From Triglochin maritima (lineage: Eukaryota > Streptophyta > Magnoliopsida > Alismatales > Juncaginaceae): DNA of 64,000 nucleotides. The position numbers were made by a program, and so were the translations under genes. This document shows, in pieces, positions 35,001-45,425 of this stretch (within the stretch, counting starts at the first letter, position 1; every line of letters starts with the position of its first letter). The notes beneath the pieces were generated by a model. That model was not told where the DNA came from and did no database searches. It worked only from the letters and a program-made list of their open reading frames with translations. Location of the stretch: assembly GCA_963682175.1 (NCBI GenBank), contig OY821779.1, positions 3,422,501 to 3,486,500 on the forward strand, read 5' to 3'.

Positions 35001-38000
35001 TGTCCTCTTTGTGCCAACACACGTGCATGTTGTCTTCTGTTGTTGAACCACTCCAACAGTTTATAGTATGTCGCCTCTACAATTGCACAAATGGGTAAAC
35101 CACGAGCTTCTTTGAAAACATTGTTCAGACACTCTGCAGCATTGCTTGTCATTATTCCCCATCTTTGGCCTCCGTCGTGACACAACGACCACTTACTAGG
35201 AACCTCCGGTTCATTCTCATTTGTTTCATCTTTTTTCCCTATCCCTTTTATGTATTGTAATGCATCTTTACTCCAATACTCAATTTGTTCCAAACTGGCT
35301 TTGAAATCCCACGGATTACTGTGTCTGCATGCTGCCTTGAAGGCGTCAACTGCATATTGATTCTTACAATTTTTGAGCAAGTTTTCGGCAAGATGCTGTG
35401 CGCATAAACGGTGAACTGCTTCATTTCCTTCCTCGTGCCAACCGTAACCGGGATTCCTAAAAATGTGTTTAATTGCAGCATGTCGATCAGATATGACACA
35501 TATCTTCCTATCTCCAATCACCTCTCGTCGCAACCATCTCATAAACCATCCCCAATTGGATATGTTTTCCTTCTCAACGAGCCCAAATGCAAGAGGCAAT
35601 AGTTGATTCTCAGCGTCATACCCAACAGCAACAAGTAACCTTCCTTCGTATCTACCTTTAAGAAATGAGGCGTCTATGCTGATAACAGGACGCAGATATT
35701 TGAATGCCTGAATACAAGGACCAAAAGCCCATGCTGCACATTTAAACTGACGGACACCAGCGCATGGTAAAGGGTCAGAATGAACTACAACTTTACTTCC
35801 AGGATTTGATTGTTTAATAGCATTTAACAATTGAGGCAACAAAGCATATGAACCCGACCAACTTCCAAACATGTATGCAATAGCAATCTCGCGGGCACGC
35901 CATAATTTATTGTACTTTGGATTAACACCTGGAAATATTTTTCTTACCAGACCAAACACCTGTTTAATCGGGAGCGAGACATTATTTTCGACATCTTCAC
36001 GGATGATATCAGCCATCATCTTTGCAGTCAGCTGAGCATGATCAAATCGGGCAGCTGTGGACCTGCATATATGCTTATACGGACATTTTCTTATAGACCA
36101 TGCATCACCCGAACCGGTCCGTGTAGCGTACAACATCCAGCTACAATTTTCATCTTTACATCTCACCCTATATTTGGTTTTGCTGCTGTCTTGCACCTTG
36201 ATCTCCCGATTATTGTCAATGTGCCATTTCGATATTGCGTTCTTCAGAGCGTCTTTTGATGAGAATGCTTGATTCTCAGCTAACGGACCTTCAACTATTA
36301 CGCTGCTTTCTATAAATGATGTATCTGCAGGAACCCAACTAGAACAATCATGAAAGCTTTTAGCAGGGTGAACCGAACCCCTCCCTCTAAATGGGTTGTA
36401 TTGGCTTAACTGACTCACGTTCGGACCAATATCTTCATCTTCCTCAATCTCATCAGCATCCTCGTCGTCCTCACCTGATGATTCATTCTCTGTATCTATA
36501 TTGTAATCTTCGTCATCATTTTCTTCTTCATCATCTGTTGGTATAGGCACGAAATCAGAAGTTCTATTCGCAGGTCGACTGGTTTCTGCTATGGTGTTTG
36601 CATCACATGATTGTTGAGATATGAAACCTGCACCACTACTACTACCCGGTTGGTTACCTGTAAACATCTCAACCCTCCACTCAATTTCCACAGGATTCAA
36701 CTGTACATATAACTCCATCATTCCCATTTTGGAATAAGCTGTTTCATAGGCTATTCTCCAAGAATTCTCATCATATACAGACATCACATTAAAAAAAAAG
36801 TAACCGGTTGGTGCAATGTTACAACGATACTGAATATTCATCGAGTACTGAGATTCTTCGACATTCAAACCTTGATATATCCAACTCTTAAGTTCTTCTA
36901 AGGTTACATTTTCGCTCGTTGAAAGTGTAAGTCTTGGACCTATCGTGTACTCTACACCGTAACTTGCATTTTGAACTATTTCACCGCCAAAGTACACACT
37001 TACCGCAATCATTTTGTTAACTACAATGAAAAATTCTTTAATCAGTTTTATATTACAAATTATATCAAGATTTGATATTATTACCAATTATTAATAATGT
37101 GACATAAATAGAAATTAAAAATGAATAAAAAATTACCTCAAATTTTACCAGGAAAAATACACGGATAACAAAAATTGATATCACCAGCCACAATTTGAAG
37201 ACTGTGAAAAGAGTAGAATTTCAATATTTGATATTATTACCAATTATTAGTAACTATAAATATAAGAATGAAAAAAATAATTAACTCAAATACCCCCAGG
37301 AAAGACACACGGATCAGAAAAAAAGTTATCACTAGGCACAATTTCAAGACTGTGAAGAGAGTAGAATTTCAATATTTGATATTATTAACAATTATTAATA
37401 ACTATAAATATAAGAATGAAAAAAATAATTACCTAAAATAACACCAGGAAAGACACACGGATCAGAAAAAATAGTTATCAAATGCACAATTGGAAGACTG
37501 TGAAGACAGTAGAATTTCAATATTTGATATTATTAACAATTATTAATAACTATAAATATAAGAATGAAAAAATAATTACCTCAAATATCACCAGGAAAGA
37601 TACACGGATCAGAAAATTGATATCACCAGGCACAATTCGAAGACTGTAAATAGAGTATAATTTCAATATTTGATATTATTACCAATTATTAATAACTATA
37701 AATATAAGAATGAAAAAATAATTACCTCAAATATCACCAGGAAAGACACACGGATCAGAAAATTGATATCACCAGGCACAATTCGAAGACTGTAAAGAGA
37801 GTATAATTTCAATATTTGATATTATTACCAATTATTAATAACTATAAATATAAGAATGAAAAAAATATTTATCTCAAATAACACCAGGAAAGACACACGG
37901 ATCAGAAAATTGATATCACCAGGCACAATTTGAAGACTGTAAAGAGAGTATAATTTCAATATTAATAAATATAAATATAAGAATGAAAAAAATATTTATC

Positions 38001-38399
38001 TCAAATAACACCAGGAAAGACAAACGGATCAGAAAAATTAATATTACCGGGCACAATTTCAAAATTGTGGAGAGTAGAAGTGGAAATGTATGAGGAATTG
38101 AAAAAATAATTGAATTTAAAAAAATTTGACGAACCGCGTATTTATAAGAATTCGCGCCCACGGATCGCGGGTCGAACCCGCGATCCGTGGGCACGGATCG
38201 CGGGTCGGACCCGCGATCCGTCACCACGGATCGCGGGTCGTACCCGCGATCCGTCAGCACGGATCGCGGGTCGCACCCGCGATCCGTGGTTGCGCGGATC
38301 GCGGGTTCGACCCGCGATCTGCGTATTTTTGAAATTTTTTTTTTTTTGTGATTAGTTTTCGAATTTTTTTTAAAACGAATATTATTTAAAAAAATTACG

Positions 38400-38442
<43 letters not shown>

Positions 38443-39714
38443 ATCTTCGTGTCAAAATACGAATTGATAACACTCCAGAGTTCTGATTTCATTCCAAAAA
38501 AATGTCTCAGATACGCGCTCCGCACATCCCCTCAATGGCTCGGCCCACAGCTGGAGGTGATCCGATCAGCAACCCACTCGATCGAGCGTGAAATAAACTC
38601 CGTAAACGACAACCCAATAATCGACGTATCCCGCGATATCGCCCTCCACGGCGGCAACTTCCAGGGAACTCCAATAGGTGTCTCCATGGACAATATCCGT
38701 CTGGCGATCGCCGCAATCGGGAAGCTGATGTTCGCTCAATTCTCGGAGCTCGTCTGCGATTACTACAACAACGGTCTCCCGTCCAACCTGTCGGCCGGGA
38801 GGGACCCGAGCCTCGACTACGGCCTTAAAGGCGCGGAGATCGCCATGGCGTCCTACTGCTCGGAGCTCCAGTACCTGGCAAATCCGGTCACTACTCACGT
38901 TCAAAGCGCGGAGCAGCACAACCAGGACGTGAACTCGCTCGGTTTAATCTCCGCCCGCAAGAGCGCTGAGGCGATCGAGATTCTGAAACTAATGGTGTCC
39001 ACTTACATGGTTGGTTTGTGCCAGGCCATCGACCTAAGGCGGATGGAGGAGAATTTGAGAGAAGTGGTTAAGCATTCCGTCGCCGAGGCCGCGAGGAAGA
39101 CTTTGTACGTGAATGAGGATGGGAGTTTGCTCGAGACGAGGTTCTGCGAGAAGGAGTTGTTGCAGGTGGTGGAGTGCCAGCCGGTTTTCTCGTATATCGA
39201 TGATCCGGCGAATAGTTCCTATGCCTTGTTGCTTCAGCTGAGAGAGGTGTTGGTGGAGAAGGCGTTGTTGGATGGGGGTGAGGGGGAGGGGTACGTCGTG
39301 TTTAAGAAGATTCCGGTGTTCATGAAGGAGCTGAAGGAGAGATTGGTTAAGGACGTGGAGGCGGCGAGGGTGAGGTTCGATAAGGGGGACTTCGTCGTCG
39401 GTAGTAGGATGGAGAAGTGTAGGACGAGGACGGTGTATGAGTTGGTGAGGAAGGTGGCTGGAACCGAGATGTTGACTGGGGAGAAGAAGGTGAGTCCTGG
39501 GGAGAATATTGAGAAGGTTTATGAGGCTATTGGGATGGGGAAGGTTGAGGAGGTGGTCGTGAGTTGCTTGGCTGGGTGGAAGGGTGCCGCCGGGCCGTTT
39601 ACGCCCAGGCCCGAGCTTATGTCGCCGGTGCACCGGAACCCTGAGAGCTGGCAGTGGTTTGAGAACATCAGGTCACCCTCGGCCACAAGCGGGAGAGGGT
39701 ACTGGAATCAGTGA
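29074..39714 (+). CDS. PAL: Phenylalanine ammonia-lyase (PAL), divergent, with an 8-kb second intron
   Basis: PAL removes ammonia from L-phenylalanine to give trans-cinnamate, the entry step of phenylpropanoid synthesis in the cytosol. Exons 29074-29565, 29907-30445 and 38511-39714 encode 744 residues. The catalytic Tyr loop ([18 protein letters not shown]), Phe-Leu selectivity pair near 135-136 (RFLNAG), the MIO-forming Ala-Ser-Gly near 197-199 ([14 protein letters not shown]), NDNP and [11 protein letters not shown] are present, so an active lyase is expected. Splice phases agree (Q|G; R split AG|A). Oddities: the exon-1 region RFLNAG, where I recall the usual angiosperm PAL intron nearby, is uninterrupted, and two other introns are used. 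The C-terminus runs about 45 residues past the usual end (ESWQWFEN, then GRGYWNQ). Intron 2 (30446-30510 onwards to 38510) contains a complete MULE. Start may instead be the Met at 29134. A PAL/aminomutase relative cannot be excluded. Confidence 0.9.
30690..30697. repeat. MULE target-site duplication, left copy
   Basis: ACTATATA directly precedes the left terminal repeat. The same 8 bp follow the right terminal repeat at 38401-38408, where they run into an AT microsatellite. Mutator elements usually make 8-11 bp duplications. Confidence 0.75.
30775..31072. repeat. Left palindrome array, nine units of about 34 bp
   Basis: Nine successive palindromes of the form CACGGATCGCGG..CCGCGATCCGTG with 2-5 bp linkers. 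The outer two belong to the terminal inverted repeat. The central bases vary (TCGAA, TGCGA, ATCGGAG, TCCAA), but the arms are conserved. Every unit can form a hairpin. CpG content is far above the surrounding AT-rich DNA. Open frames across it on both strands (Arg-Ser-Asp-Pro repeats) are not genes. Confidence 0.9.
31040..31072 (+). promoter_or_regulatory. TATA box in the loop of the innermost palindrome (PMD promoter)
   Basis: Two perfect 14-base arms (31040-31053 and 31059-31072) enclose the loop ATAAA, so that CTATAAAAG spans the tip of the hairpin. It is the ninth and innermost unit of the left array and points to the PMD gene. A predicted leader intron (31313-31704, GT-AG) lies between it and the ATG at 31718. 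No other TATA box was seen nearer the gene. Confidence 0.6.
31718..34247 (+). CDS. Plant mobile domain (PMD) protein, MAIN-like, carried by the MULE
   Basis: Exons 31718-31849, 31948-33312 and 33387-34247 encode about 785 residues with matching phases. Residues about 45-400 form the [58 protein letters not shown], then the aromatic-rich [20 protein letters not shown] block. Host PMD proteins (MAIN, MAIL1 in Arabidopsis) act in genome stability and silencing. Transposon-borne relatives have no known biochemical role. The C-terminal part is low-complexity and holds three tandem 19-residue units ([16 protein letters not shown] plus three), coded at 33711-33881, followed by a Ser/Pro-rich stretch and a basic end ([11 protein letters not shown]). 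The start is supported by an acceptor site 13 bp upstream (AACAG before TTGTTTTGACAAAATG). Reading frames are intact. Function in the element is unknown. Confidence 0.87.
34248..34459. terminator. Convergent 3' region between PMD and transposase genes, with short tandem repeats
   Basis: The 212 bp between the two stop codons contain several tandem copies of ATTACAATACATTCAAC and related shorter units (about 34340-34470). AT-rich repeats between convergent genes may serve both polyadenylation zones. AATAAG-like signals are present but no precise cleavage site can be given. Confidence 0.45.
34460..37012 (-). CDS. MuDR-type MULE transposase, intact
   Basis: One uninterrupted frame of 850 residues from the preferred start at 37012. 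The open frame reaches 37087, but the acceptor-like TTGTAG just before TTAACAAAATG argues that the upstream part is intronic. Order: a PB1-like N-terminal domain (about 1-105), an acidic linker (about 160-200, runs of Asp/Glu), a MuDR DNA-binding zinc domain (about 250-325, [15 protein letters not shown]), the MULE DDE core with Asp 447 ([12 protein letters not shown]), Asp 509 (ISDRHAAI), the C-x2-H pair 537/540 and a Glu near 627 ([10 protein letters not shown]), a SWIM zinc finger (735-749, [14 protein letters not shown]) and a C-terminal zinc knuckle (832-845, [14 protein letters not shown]). It would cut and rejoin the element's terminal repeats in the nucleus. All catalytic residues I look for are present. 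Confidence 0.93.
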   Translation of the reverse strand: MIAVSVYFGGEIVQNASYGVEYTIGPRLTLSTSENVTLEELKSWIYQGLNVEESQYSMNIQYRCNIAPTGYFFFNVMSVYDENSWRIAYETAYSKMGMMELYVQLNPVEIEWRVEMFTGNQPGSSSGAGFISQQSCDANTIAETSRPANRTSDFVPIPTDDEEENDDEDYNIDTENESSGEDDEDADEIEEDEDIGPNVSQLSQYNPFRGRGSVHPAKSFHDCSSWVPADTSFIESSVIVEGPLAENQAFSSKDALKNAISKWHIDNNREIKVQDSSKTKYRVRCKDENCSWMLYATRTGSGDAWSIRKCPYKHICRSTAARFDHAQLTAKMMADIIREDVENNVSLPIKQVFGLVRKIFPGVNPKYNKLWRAREIAIAYMFGSWSGSYALLPQLLNAIKQSNPGSKVVVHSDPLPCAGVRQFKCAAWAFGPCIQAFKYLRPVISIDASFLKGRYEGRLLVAVGYDAENQLLPLAFGLVEKENISNWGWFMRWLRREVIGDRKICVISDRHAAIKHIFRNPGYGWHEEGNEAVHRLCAQHLAENLLKNCKNQYAVDAFKAACRHSNPWDFKASLEQIEYWSKDALQYIKGIGKKDETNENEPEVPSKWSLCHDGGQRWGIMTSNAAECLNNVFKEARGLPICAIVEATYYKLLEWFNNRRQHARVLAQRGHIFSERVTQILEKSAAVACQHEVKITDFDTGVYEVISKHERVSRTGGRRDRSYKVILRDGTRPKCKCRGLQNTGIACSHVLAVCAARNYNANEYTHSYYSVNSLVHTWEGHFDVYGKEEDWPEYMGDKIIPDRTLVKKGRRRSKRLPMTMDVMEGRIGPGHCTGCGSINHPSDRCNVREG
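37074..38060. repeat. About 147-bp tandem repeats, 5-6 copies, upstream of the transposase
   Basis: Copies start with GATATTATTA at 37074, 37230, 37378, 37525, 37672 and 37818, then decay into partial units to about 38060. Spacings are 156, 148, 147, 147 and 146 bp. Each copy contains, on the minus strand, GATATTTGAGGTAATTATT or a close variant, a good 5' splice donor (GAG|GTAATT). The array lies between the right TATA-like site and the transposase ATG, so it would form the transcript's leader. Confidence 0.85.
38139..38147 (-). promoter_or_regulatory. TATA-like box of the transposase at the inner edge of the right palindrome array
   Basis: On the minus strand TTATAAATA lies between GCGCGAATTC and CGCGGTTCG, just inside the last full palindrome. 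Its position mirrors the left TATA box, though the flanking arms match only weakly here. It is about 1.1 kb from the transposase start, across the tandem repeats. Confidence 0.5.
38159..38324. repeat. Right palindrome array, five units of about 34 bp
   Basis: Five palindromes CACGGATCGCGGGTCG.ACCCGCGATCCGTG, of which the outer two belong to the terminal inverted repeat. Arms match those of the left array, which has nine units. The unequal unit number suggests gain or loss by slippage or recombination after the ends were homogenised. Confidence 0.9.
38401..38436. repeat. AT microsatellite next to the MULE
   Basis: An (AT)n run of about 35 bp that begins with the right copy of the target duplication. 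It lies in PAL intron 2, about 75 bp before the acceptor site. Confidence 0.8.
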
Positions 39715-40208
39715 AGTAAGTATTAGTTCGTTGATCTCTTCAACCGACGACCATCATGAGAAGGGTGTCTGTTTCTGTCATGCTAGATAGTTTCTTTTTT
39801 TCAGTGTCCTCCCTGCTTGTAATTTGATTTGCTGAACCAGTCCGAGGGCTACTCATGTACCCAAACAGTAGTCCTGCTTTAATTGAATCATTTGTTTTCA
39901 ATAAAAATAGTGAAACAGTTTTTCTTCCTAAGATTGGAAATTCATGTTCCAATTTTTGAAAATTGAAACAACATCCATACAAGATAATGGCATAAAAAGA
40001 GAGGACAACCTACGTATGTCATTGAAGGACAGGAATCACCATTTCCAAAATGTGCTGGGAGTTCGAAATGTAATAGTCGGACTATAAATTACCCAAAGTA
40101 GGAGTTAAATCTAATAACCGAGTAAAATCAAAGACTTCAAAAAATGATCAAGTGAAGATGGTAATATTCATCCTGAAGAGTATATTCCCTTAACCAACTA
40201 CTTACATA
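39715..40208. other. Shared 3' region of the convergent PAL and WAV2-like genes
   Basis: The 494 bp between the two stop codons. AATAAAAATAG at about 39899 is a candidate PAL polyadenylation signal. No open frame of interest and no repeat were seen. Confidence 0.5.
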
Positions 40209-43200
40209 CTATAGGGGAGATAGACTTGACTCACTTGAGAAACCATCCTCACCATCTTCATCATTATGTTCGTCTCCAATTCGCAATCTGAGATTCTGCT
40301 CATCCGAAAGATGTTGATCCAAAAATAATTGAATTGTCCTCCAGTATCGGTCTCCGCCAGTTATCCATGTGTCCATGTGCATCCCAGAAGCGAAATCAAC
40401 AAACAAACACTGTGCGTTGTTTTCAATTGCTTTTGAATGTAGCAATTTCATATGCATGGGAGGGACAATTTCGTCTTGCAGCCCAGAGAGATATAGGATT
40501 GGTTGTTTGATCTGAATTGCAAGAACACAAGAGACGAGAAAATAATCAGGCTATTGACTCCAACGATGTGGGGGAACATCGTTCCTATTATATAGATGTA
40601 TTGCTACAACCACAAGTCGCACCCATAAAATAGGGACATCGATCTCTTAAAGAACTCAACAAAAACAACAAGGCTTGAAGATTCTGCAACATAAAACTAC
40701 CTAATATGTAAAGTTGTAGACAAAGATTGTAAAATATAGTCTTGAAGAGTATACCTGTCCTATGACATCAATTGTACTCCATGGTGAGCGCACAAGACAG
40801 TTAAGGATTTTTGGACCCTTCATTAAACTGCCACCTATAAATGGCCTGAGGAAAGGGACAAGCACTCCTGCCATGTCATATATAGATGTAAAGGTGTTCT
40901 CTAATATCAAAGCAGAAACCTGCCATATAAAAACCCAAGACGTATCTTTAAGGCAAATGTACCATATATATAAAAAGAAGACGAGTTCTTTCTTTTATCA
41001 CTTAGGAGCCATGAGAGATAACCAAACTCCGTCTTATGTAGAGTCACCAGAGTACGATTAAATATGTCAAAATTTATTGGGAGCATAAATATATATGTTC
41101 CGAGAGCCGCAAAAGAGGAAGTGGTTATATATATATATATAGTCAAGATCTAGTGAGCCCATGGTTCATTTTACTAATTAAACTCCCTTCAATCTCACCG
41201 TTAGATATAAATTACGATTATTCTTTGATTAATATCCATCATTAAATCATTTATTAACATAATCACCCATAACCTTAATCTACCTTACAATTTCAGATGA
41301 GTGATGTATATAATGGGGGCTGAAAATAGAAAAATTAAACCCCAGACTCATTAGAGATTTTTTTTTGTGAGTTATTACAAAAAACTCATGTAAACCCGAA
41401 TCATGAACTACAAACCATTTCAGTCCTGAAATAAAGAGACAAGCCCATTAATTTCCTCTAAATAATAAAAAATATCATCATGAACTTCCATTGATTCATA
41501 ATATATCATATAGCTTCCAAATTGACCAAATTTCCATATACTATTTCATTAATCATTTTAACCTTATTATTGATCGAGTTTAAACACTTCAATTCACCAT
41601 TTCATAACATTACGAAACAAAGAGTAGCCAAACTCAACACGATCTAGCATACAGATATGATTGAACGTATTCTTACAGCTAACTAGAGTACGAAGTCACA
41701 CCCATATATCATAACTCTTGTATAAAATTTATATTTCACCAAATGTTGGTACGAAAATAAGCATTTGCATTAAAATAAACAATAGATTTTAGGAACTGTT
41801 AATCTACGCATTAAGTCATTAACACAAAATACATGTATAACCCACTTCACTTTGAGATCTACCTAATAGTACTGGAAATGACAAATTTCTCAAGCTACAA
41901 GGATCATATTGAAAGATTATAATTTTATAATTGTAAGTTGCATGCATAATGCTAGTGAAACAAGATGCTGGATGCAATCATGCACTCAAGGTTGAAAATT
42001 TAGTTTATATTGGTAATAGAACCCAATGCTTGAACTAAGCTAAATTTACATTATTTGTATGATAATACAAAAGAGTACAAATGTCCGCACAAAAACATCT
42101 CGCACGATATTGGTTAGCATGAAGTGTGATACACAAGTGCCATGCTTTTACTTGACATGTTTCGTAGGCCTCTAACAACATGGTCCACATGGAAATCCAT
42201 GTGCGAACATGATTTAAAATGGAGTTAAATTGAGAAGGCATGTGTTGGTATCTTCACTATGCAAAAGAACTTCCATGCCTACCATAAACCCTAAACTGAA
42301 CATACTTATGGTGAAGACGAGAAGAAACTAAGGTACCTTATCTGGATTGTTCTTTGCAAGAACCGATCCAACCGCACCACCAAGAGATCTCCCAAAGACA
42401 ACAATCTTAGATGTGTCAATATCAGTTCTCTCAGTAAGATGGTTCAGTGCTGCCTACAATAATATTCACAATAAAAGTTAAATTTAAAGTAGTCATACTG
42501 ACAGTAAATATAACCAGCTAAATGAAAAGACCTGAGCATCCATTGTAATGCCACGTTGAGATGGATACCCTTCACTTTCTCCATATCTGTTTTTGCAAAT
42601 ACATAAATTTGAGTATCCTCAGTTCAGAAGAGCTGTGTTTGATACAAAGTAGAAAACATTACTTGTCTTCTACAAAATTAATCACATCATGAGAATGAGC
42701 TTAGTAAACCGTACCCCCTGTATGACAACAGTAACAGATTACACTGAAGGTATTGGAGCATCAAGCGGGCAAATTCAAGACGGTGGGCAATATCTATTTA
42801 TCCAAGTTAAATCTTCCAGAGGAACAAAATTAAATTGGTAAAGATAAAAACATGGCCTAGTGACAACAGGCCACTAGAATAATGAAGGATACTACCACCA
42901 TTTCCCTGGAAGAAAAGTATAGTAGGACCTGAAAAAAAATAGAAAAAAAAAAAACTGAATTGCAATGATTTCAAAACAACATGCAAAAGCAGAAGCAACC
43001 TCCAAATTAGAGCAAAAAATGACACTTTCACTGTCCACTTCACAACGCACACCGTACTCTGCAAATTATACAAAGGATACTGATTTGCAGAAGAAAAACG
43101 ACATATATAGTTGATCGTCTCACGACCTGTGAACTATGGTAGTGTGCATTTATCTCAATTCATGAAATGAACTTAAATATTATCTTCTTGGATTGATGTA

Positions 43201-44118
43201 TCCTAAATTAACTTCAAGCCAATCAATTAAAGTGTGATTTGACTTTGAAACTAAAACTAACCTATTCCAACCTCTAAACATATCCATATAAATTGACATG
43301 TATTGAAACTTAAAGACGGTTTCCTTGGGATAAGTGTGTTTTTTCTTCAGTTTTTAACTTTGTATCCATCAATGGTCAATCTAATCTCCAACCAGTTCTC
43401 CTTCCCTAGTGAAGAACACTCTTACAGTGATCAGATCAACTAACTAAACCACGTTAAATCAAAAGGTTCATTGACAAATTTTCTTATCTTTCGTCCTTTG
43501 TTCCTTCCAAGCCGATCTCCCCAAATTTCAGCACCTATTCTCACAAACATAATCTCCCCAGATTTCAAAATCTCTCAAAATCAACACAAATATTTGAAAC
43601 TCCGATCAGATCAACCGAACAAACCACATTAAATCGCATAATTCGATCACGCATTTCCTTCACTTATTTTCGACACTATCCGTAACATCCTAAACTTACG
43701 ACAAAGTCACATAAAAATCGCTGCATTTCGCTACAAATTGGGATGTTACATTATCCTTTCTTCCAAGCCGATTCTCACCAATAAATATAACCCCCAAAAA
43801 CCTCAAAACCTTGCAAAAATAAAAACAAAAACCTCGAATCCAACAAAACTAGGAATTCCATCAACCTGCGCGTTTGGGGGAGGACCTGATGAACCAGGAG
43901 TGGAGACGCACCCCATCGGAAGCCCTAATCCACACGTCCTCGTAATCAAGATTGAGGCGAGCGGGCGTGATCGGGTACGATCTGCTGATCCCCGGAACAA
44001 TGGGAACGTAGACGAGCTTCTCCTGGAAGGCGACGAGCAACGCCACCCCCGCCGCCACCGTCCCTCCGAAGCCGTACACCAGGAGTTTCCAGTAGGAGGA
44101 AGTTATCCCCAACGTCAT
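40209..44118 (-). CDS. WAV2: WAV2 / ABHD13 (bem46-like) alpha/beta hydrolase
   Basis: Seven exons on the minus strand, all phases consistent: 44118-43866, 42928-42896, 42793-42715, 42586-42532, 42453-42337, 40919-40755 and 40511-40209, giving 334 residues. Arabidopsis WAV2 is a membrane protein of this family that limits root bending in response to touch and gravity; the enzyme reaction is not known. An N-terminal membrane anchor (about 10-30) precedes FQEKLVYVPIVPG. The serine-hydrolase triad is visible as Ser 163 (FGRSLGG), Asp 247 (SGLQDEIVPP) and His 279 (ASGMHMDTW). Other family blocks are LSYRGYGESEGYPSQRG and ILENTFTSIYDMAGVL. The acidic, Ser-rich C-terminal tail is longer than I recall for WAV2. 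The intron at 40920-42336 (1.4 kb) is the longest. The gene looks complete and functional. Confidence 0.95.
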
Positions 44119-44879
44119 CCCCCTTCTCGAAGCTTCTTCTCCTTCTTCCGACCAGGGCTTTGCTCGAGGAAGACGAAAGGTTGCTTTTGGTTGACCCGTG
44201 TATTGGGATTGTGGGCTGTGATTGGTTGGATTTGTGCTTCCCCTATTTGGGCTGTGGGTCCATAGGATTAATGAGTGTGTGTGGGTCCCACTCTTGTGTG
44301 TGCGGTCTGAGGCTCAAATGTTGGCTCGTGGCGGTGGAAAGAATCCAACAACATTTGTGTGTTGGCAGTTTGTCCAATCTAGTTAGTTGATATTTTAAAG
44401 TTTTTTTGCAACCAAATGTTTATAGCATAAGCAGTGATTACAATTGCTTTATTTTTTTATCTATTCATCATGGCTGCAGATTTTTAATTTAATGTCCCTT
44501 AAGTTAACAAAGTAGGAAGTAAAAGTTAATGGAGTAACATGATTCAAAAATATAATTAAGTTAACGTAAACAATCAAATTTCTAATGGCACGGCCTGAAT
44601 TATTTAGAAAAGTGATTACCTAAATCTAATTAAGATATTTTTGAGCAGCATGTAAGCAAAAAAATCATATAATATATTGTCTCCTGGAAATAAGACCAAC
44701 GAAAATCGATTGTGATTAATCATATAACACATTGAATCCACTAGTATAGTTTGAACCGTGTTCTCAGTTTGTATTTCATATGCGAACTAGTTCGCTTTGT
44801 GGTTTTCACTCACTTTTAAGACACCACTTATTATACATGAAAATGCGTATCTAAATTCACACATAAGCGTCGGTTGTGG
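44119..44879. other. WAV2-like upstream region and intergenic DNA
   Basis: The likely 5' UTR/promoter of the WAV2-like gene, followed by AT-rich sequence. No TATA box was assigned and no repeats were recognised. Confidence 0.4.
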
Positions 44880-45425
44880 ATAACTGTTAGATGTGATAAG
44901 GTCATCACTAAACATGACCTGGACGATCTGGTCATCAGCACTCTCTCTCTTCAAAATCAACTTTCTCTCTCTTCCACATCAGCTTTCTCCTTCCTCAACC
45001 CACATTCTTCTCTTTCCTACACTATTCACCTCTTAACCACAACCCAACATAACCCACAACAACCTATCTCTCTCCTCTACATCATTTCGGGGTCTATCTT
45101 GGTAAAATTTTAAAAAAAATAAAAAAAATTCTAAAAAATCTAAACAATTATAAAACGTATTTTCAAAAAAAAAATTAAAAAACTAAAACAAAAAATTCTA
45201 AAAATCAAAACAAAAAAATAAAAAACAAAAAACAAAATTTAATATTATTTTATTCGACGACCTAGGAATTCCGAGTCGTCGACCCAGGCGTTTCAACACC
45301 CAGGGCAGTGACCTGGGCATCTTCGACCCCTTGTTTTCCCCCGTTAAATTTTTTTTCCCCACGACATGGTCACGACTCGGTCGTGACCCAGGTTTTTATC
45401 CCAATAAGGGATGCTCTAATGGAAA
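44880..45425. mobile_element. Possible Harbinger/Tourist-like non-autonomous element
   Basis: The left part, read on the minus strand (AGCTGATGTGGAAGAGAGAG with flanking GAGAGAG), resembles the subterminal GCTGACGTGGCAGAGAGAG of the Harbinger element at about 23545. An A-rich middle is followed by GC-rich short inverted repeats (CGACCTAGG, GACCCAGG, CACGACTCGGTCGTG) and the end GGGATGCTCTAA. Borders are not resolved. Confidence 0.3.

Larger units (their letters stand above)
30698..38400. mobile_element. Complete Mutator-like element carrying PMD and MuDR-type genes, in PAL intron 2
   Basis: A 7,703-bp unit with terminal inverted repeats of 143 bp (30698-30840 and 38258-38400) that differ at one position by eye. 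It is flanked by the 8-bp direct repeat ACTATATA. Order: left repeat, palindrome array, plant-mobile-domain gene (plus strand), a short repeat-rich spacer, MuDR-type transposase gene (minus strand), a 147-bp tandem array, palindrome array, right repeat. Both genes have open coding exons, so the element could still be autonomous. It lies wholly inside PAL intron 2; without it and one target copy that intron would be about 350 bp. Long terminal repeats plus a MuDR transposase identify the class; the association of PMD genes with MULEs is known in plants. Confidence 0.92.

Noticed and set aside
37013..37087. Upstream extension of the transposase frame to 37087
   Set aside because: The added 25 residues are not PB1-like, and an acceptor-like TTGTAG lies just before the ATG at 37012.
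39034..39633. 199-residue minus-strand frame opposite PAL exon 3
   Set aside because: It is the antisense shadow of a GC-rich conserved exon.
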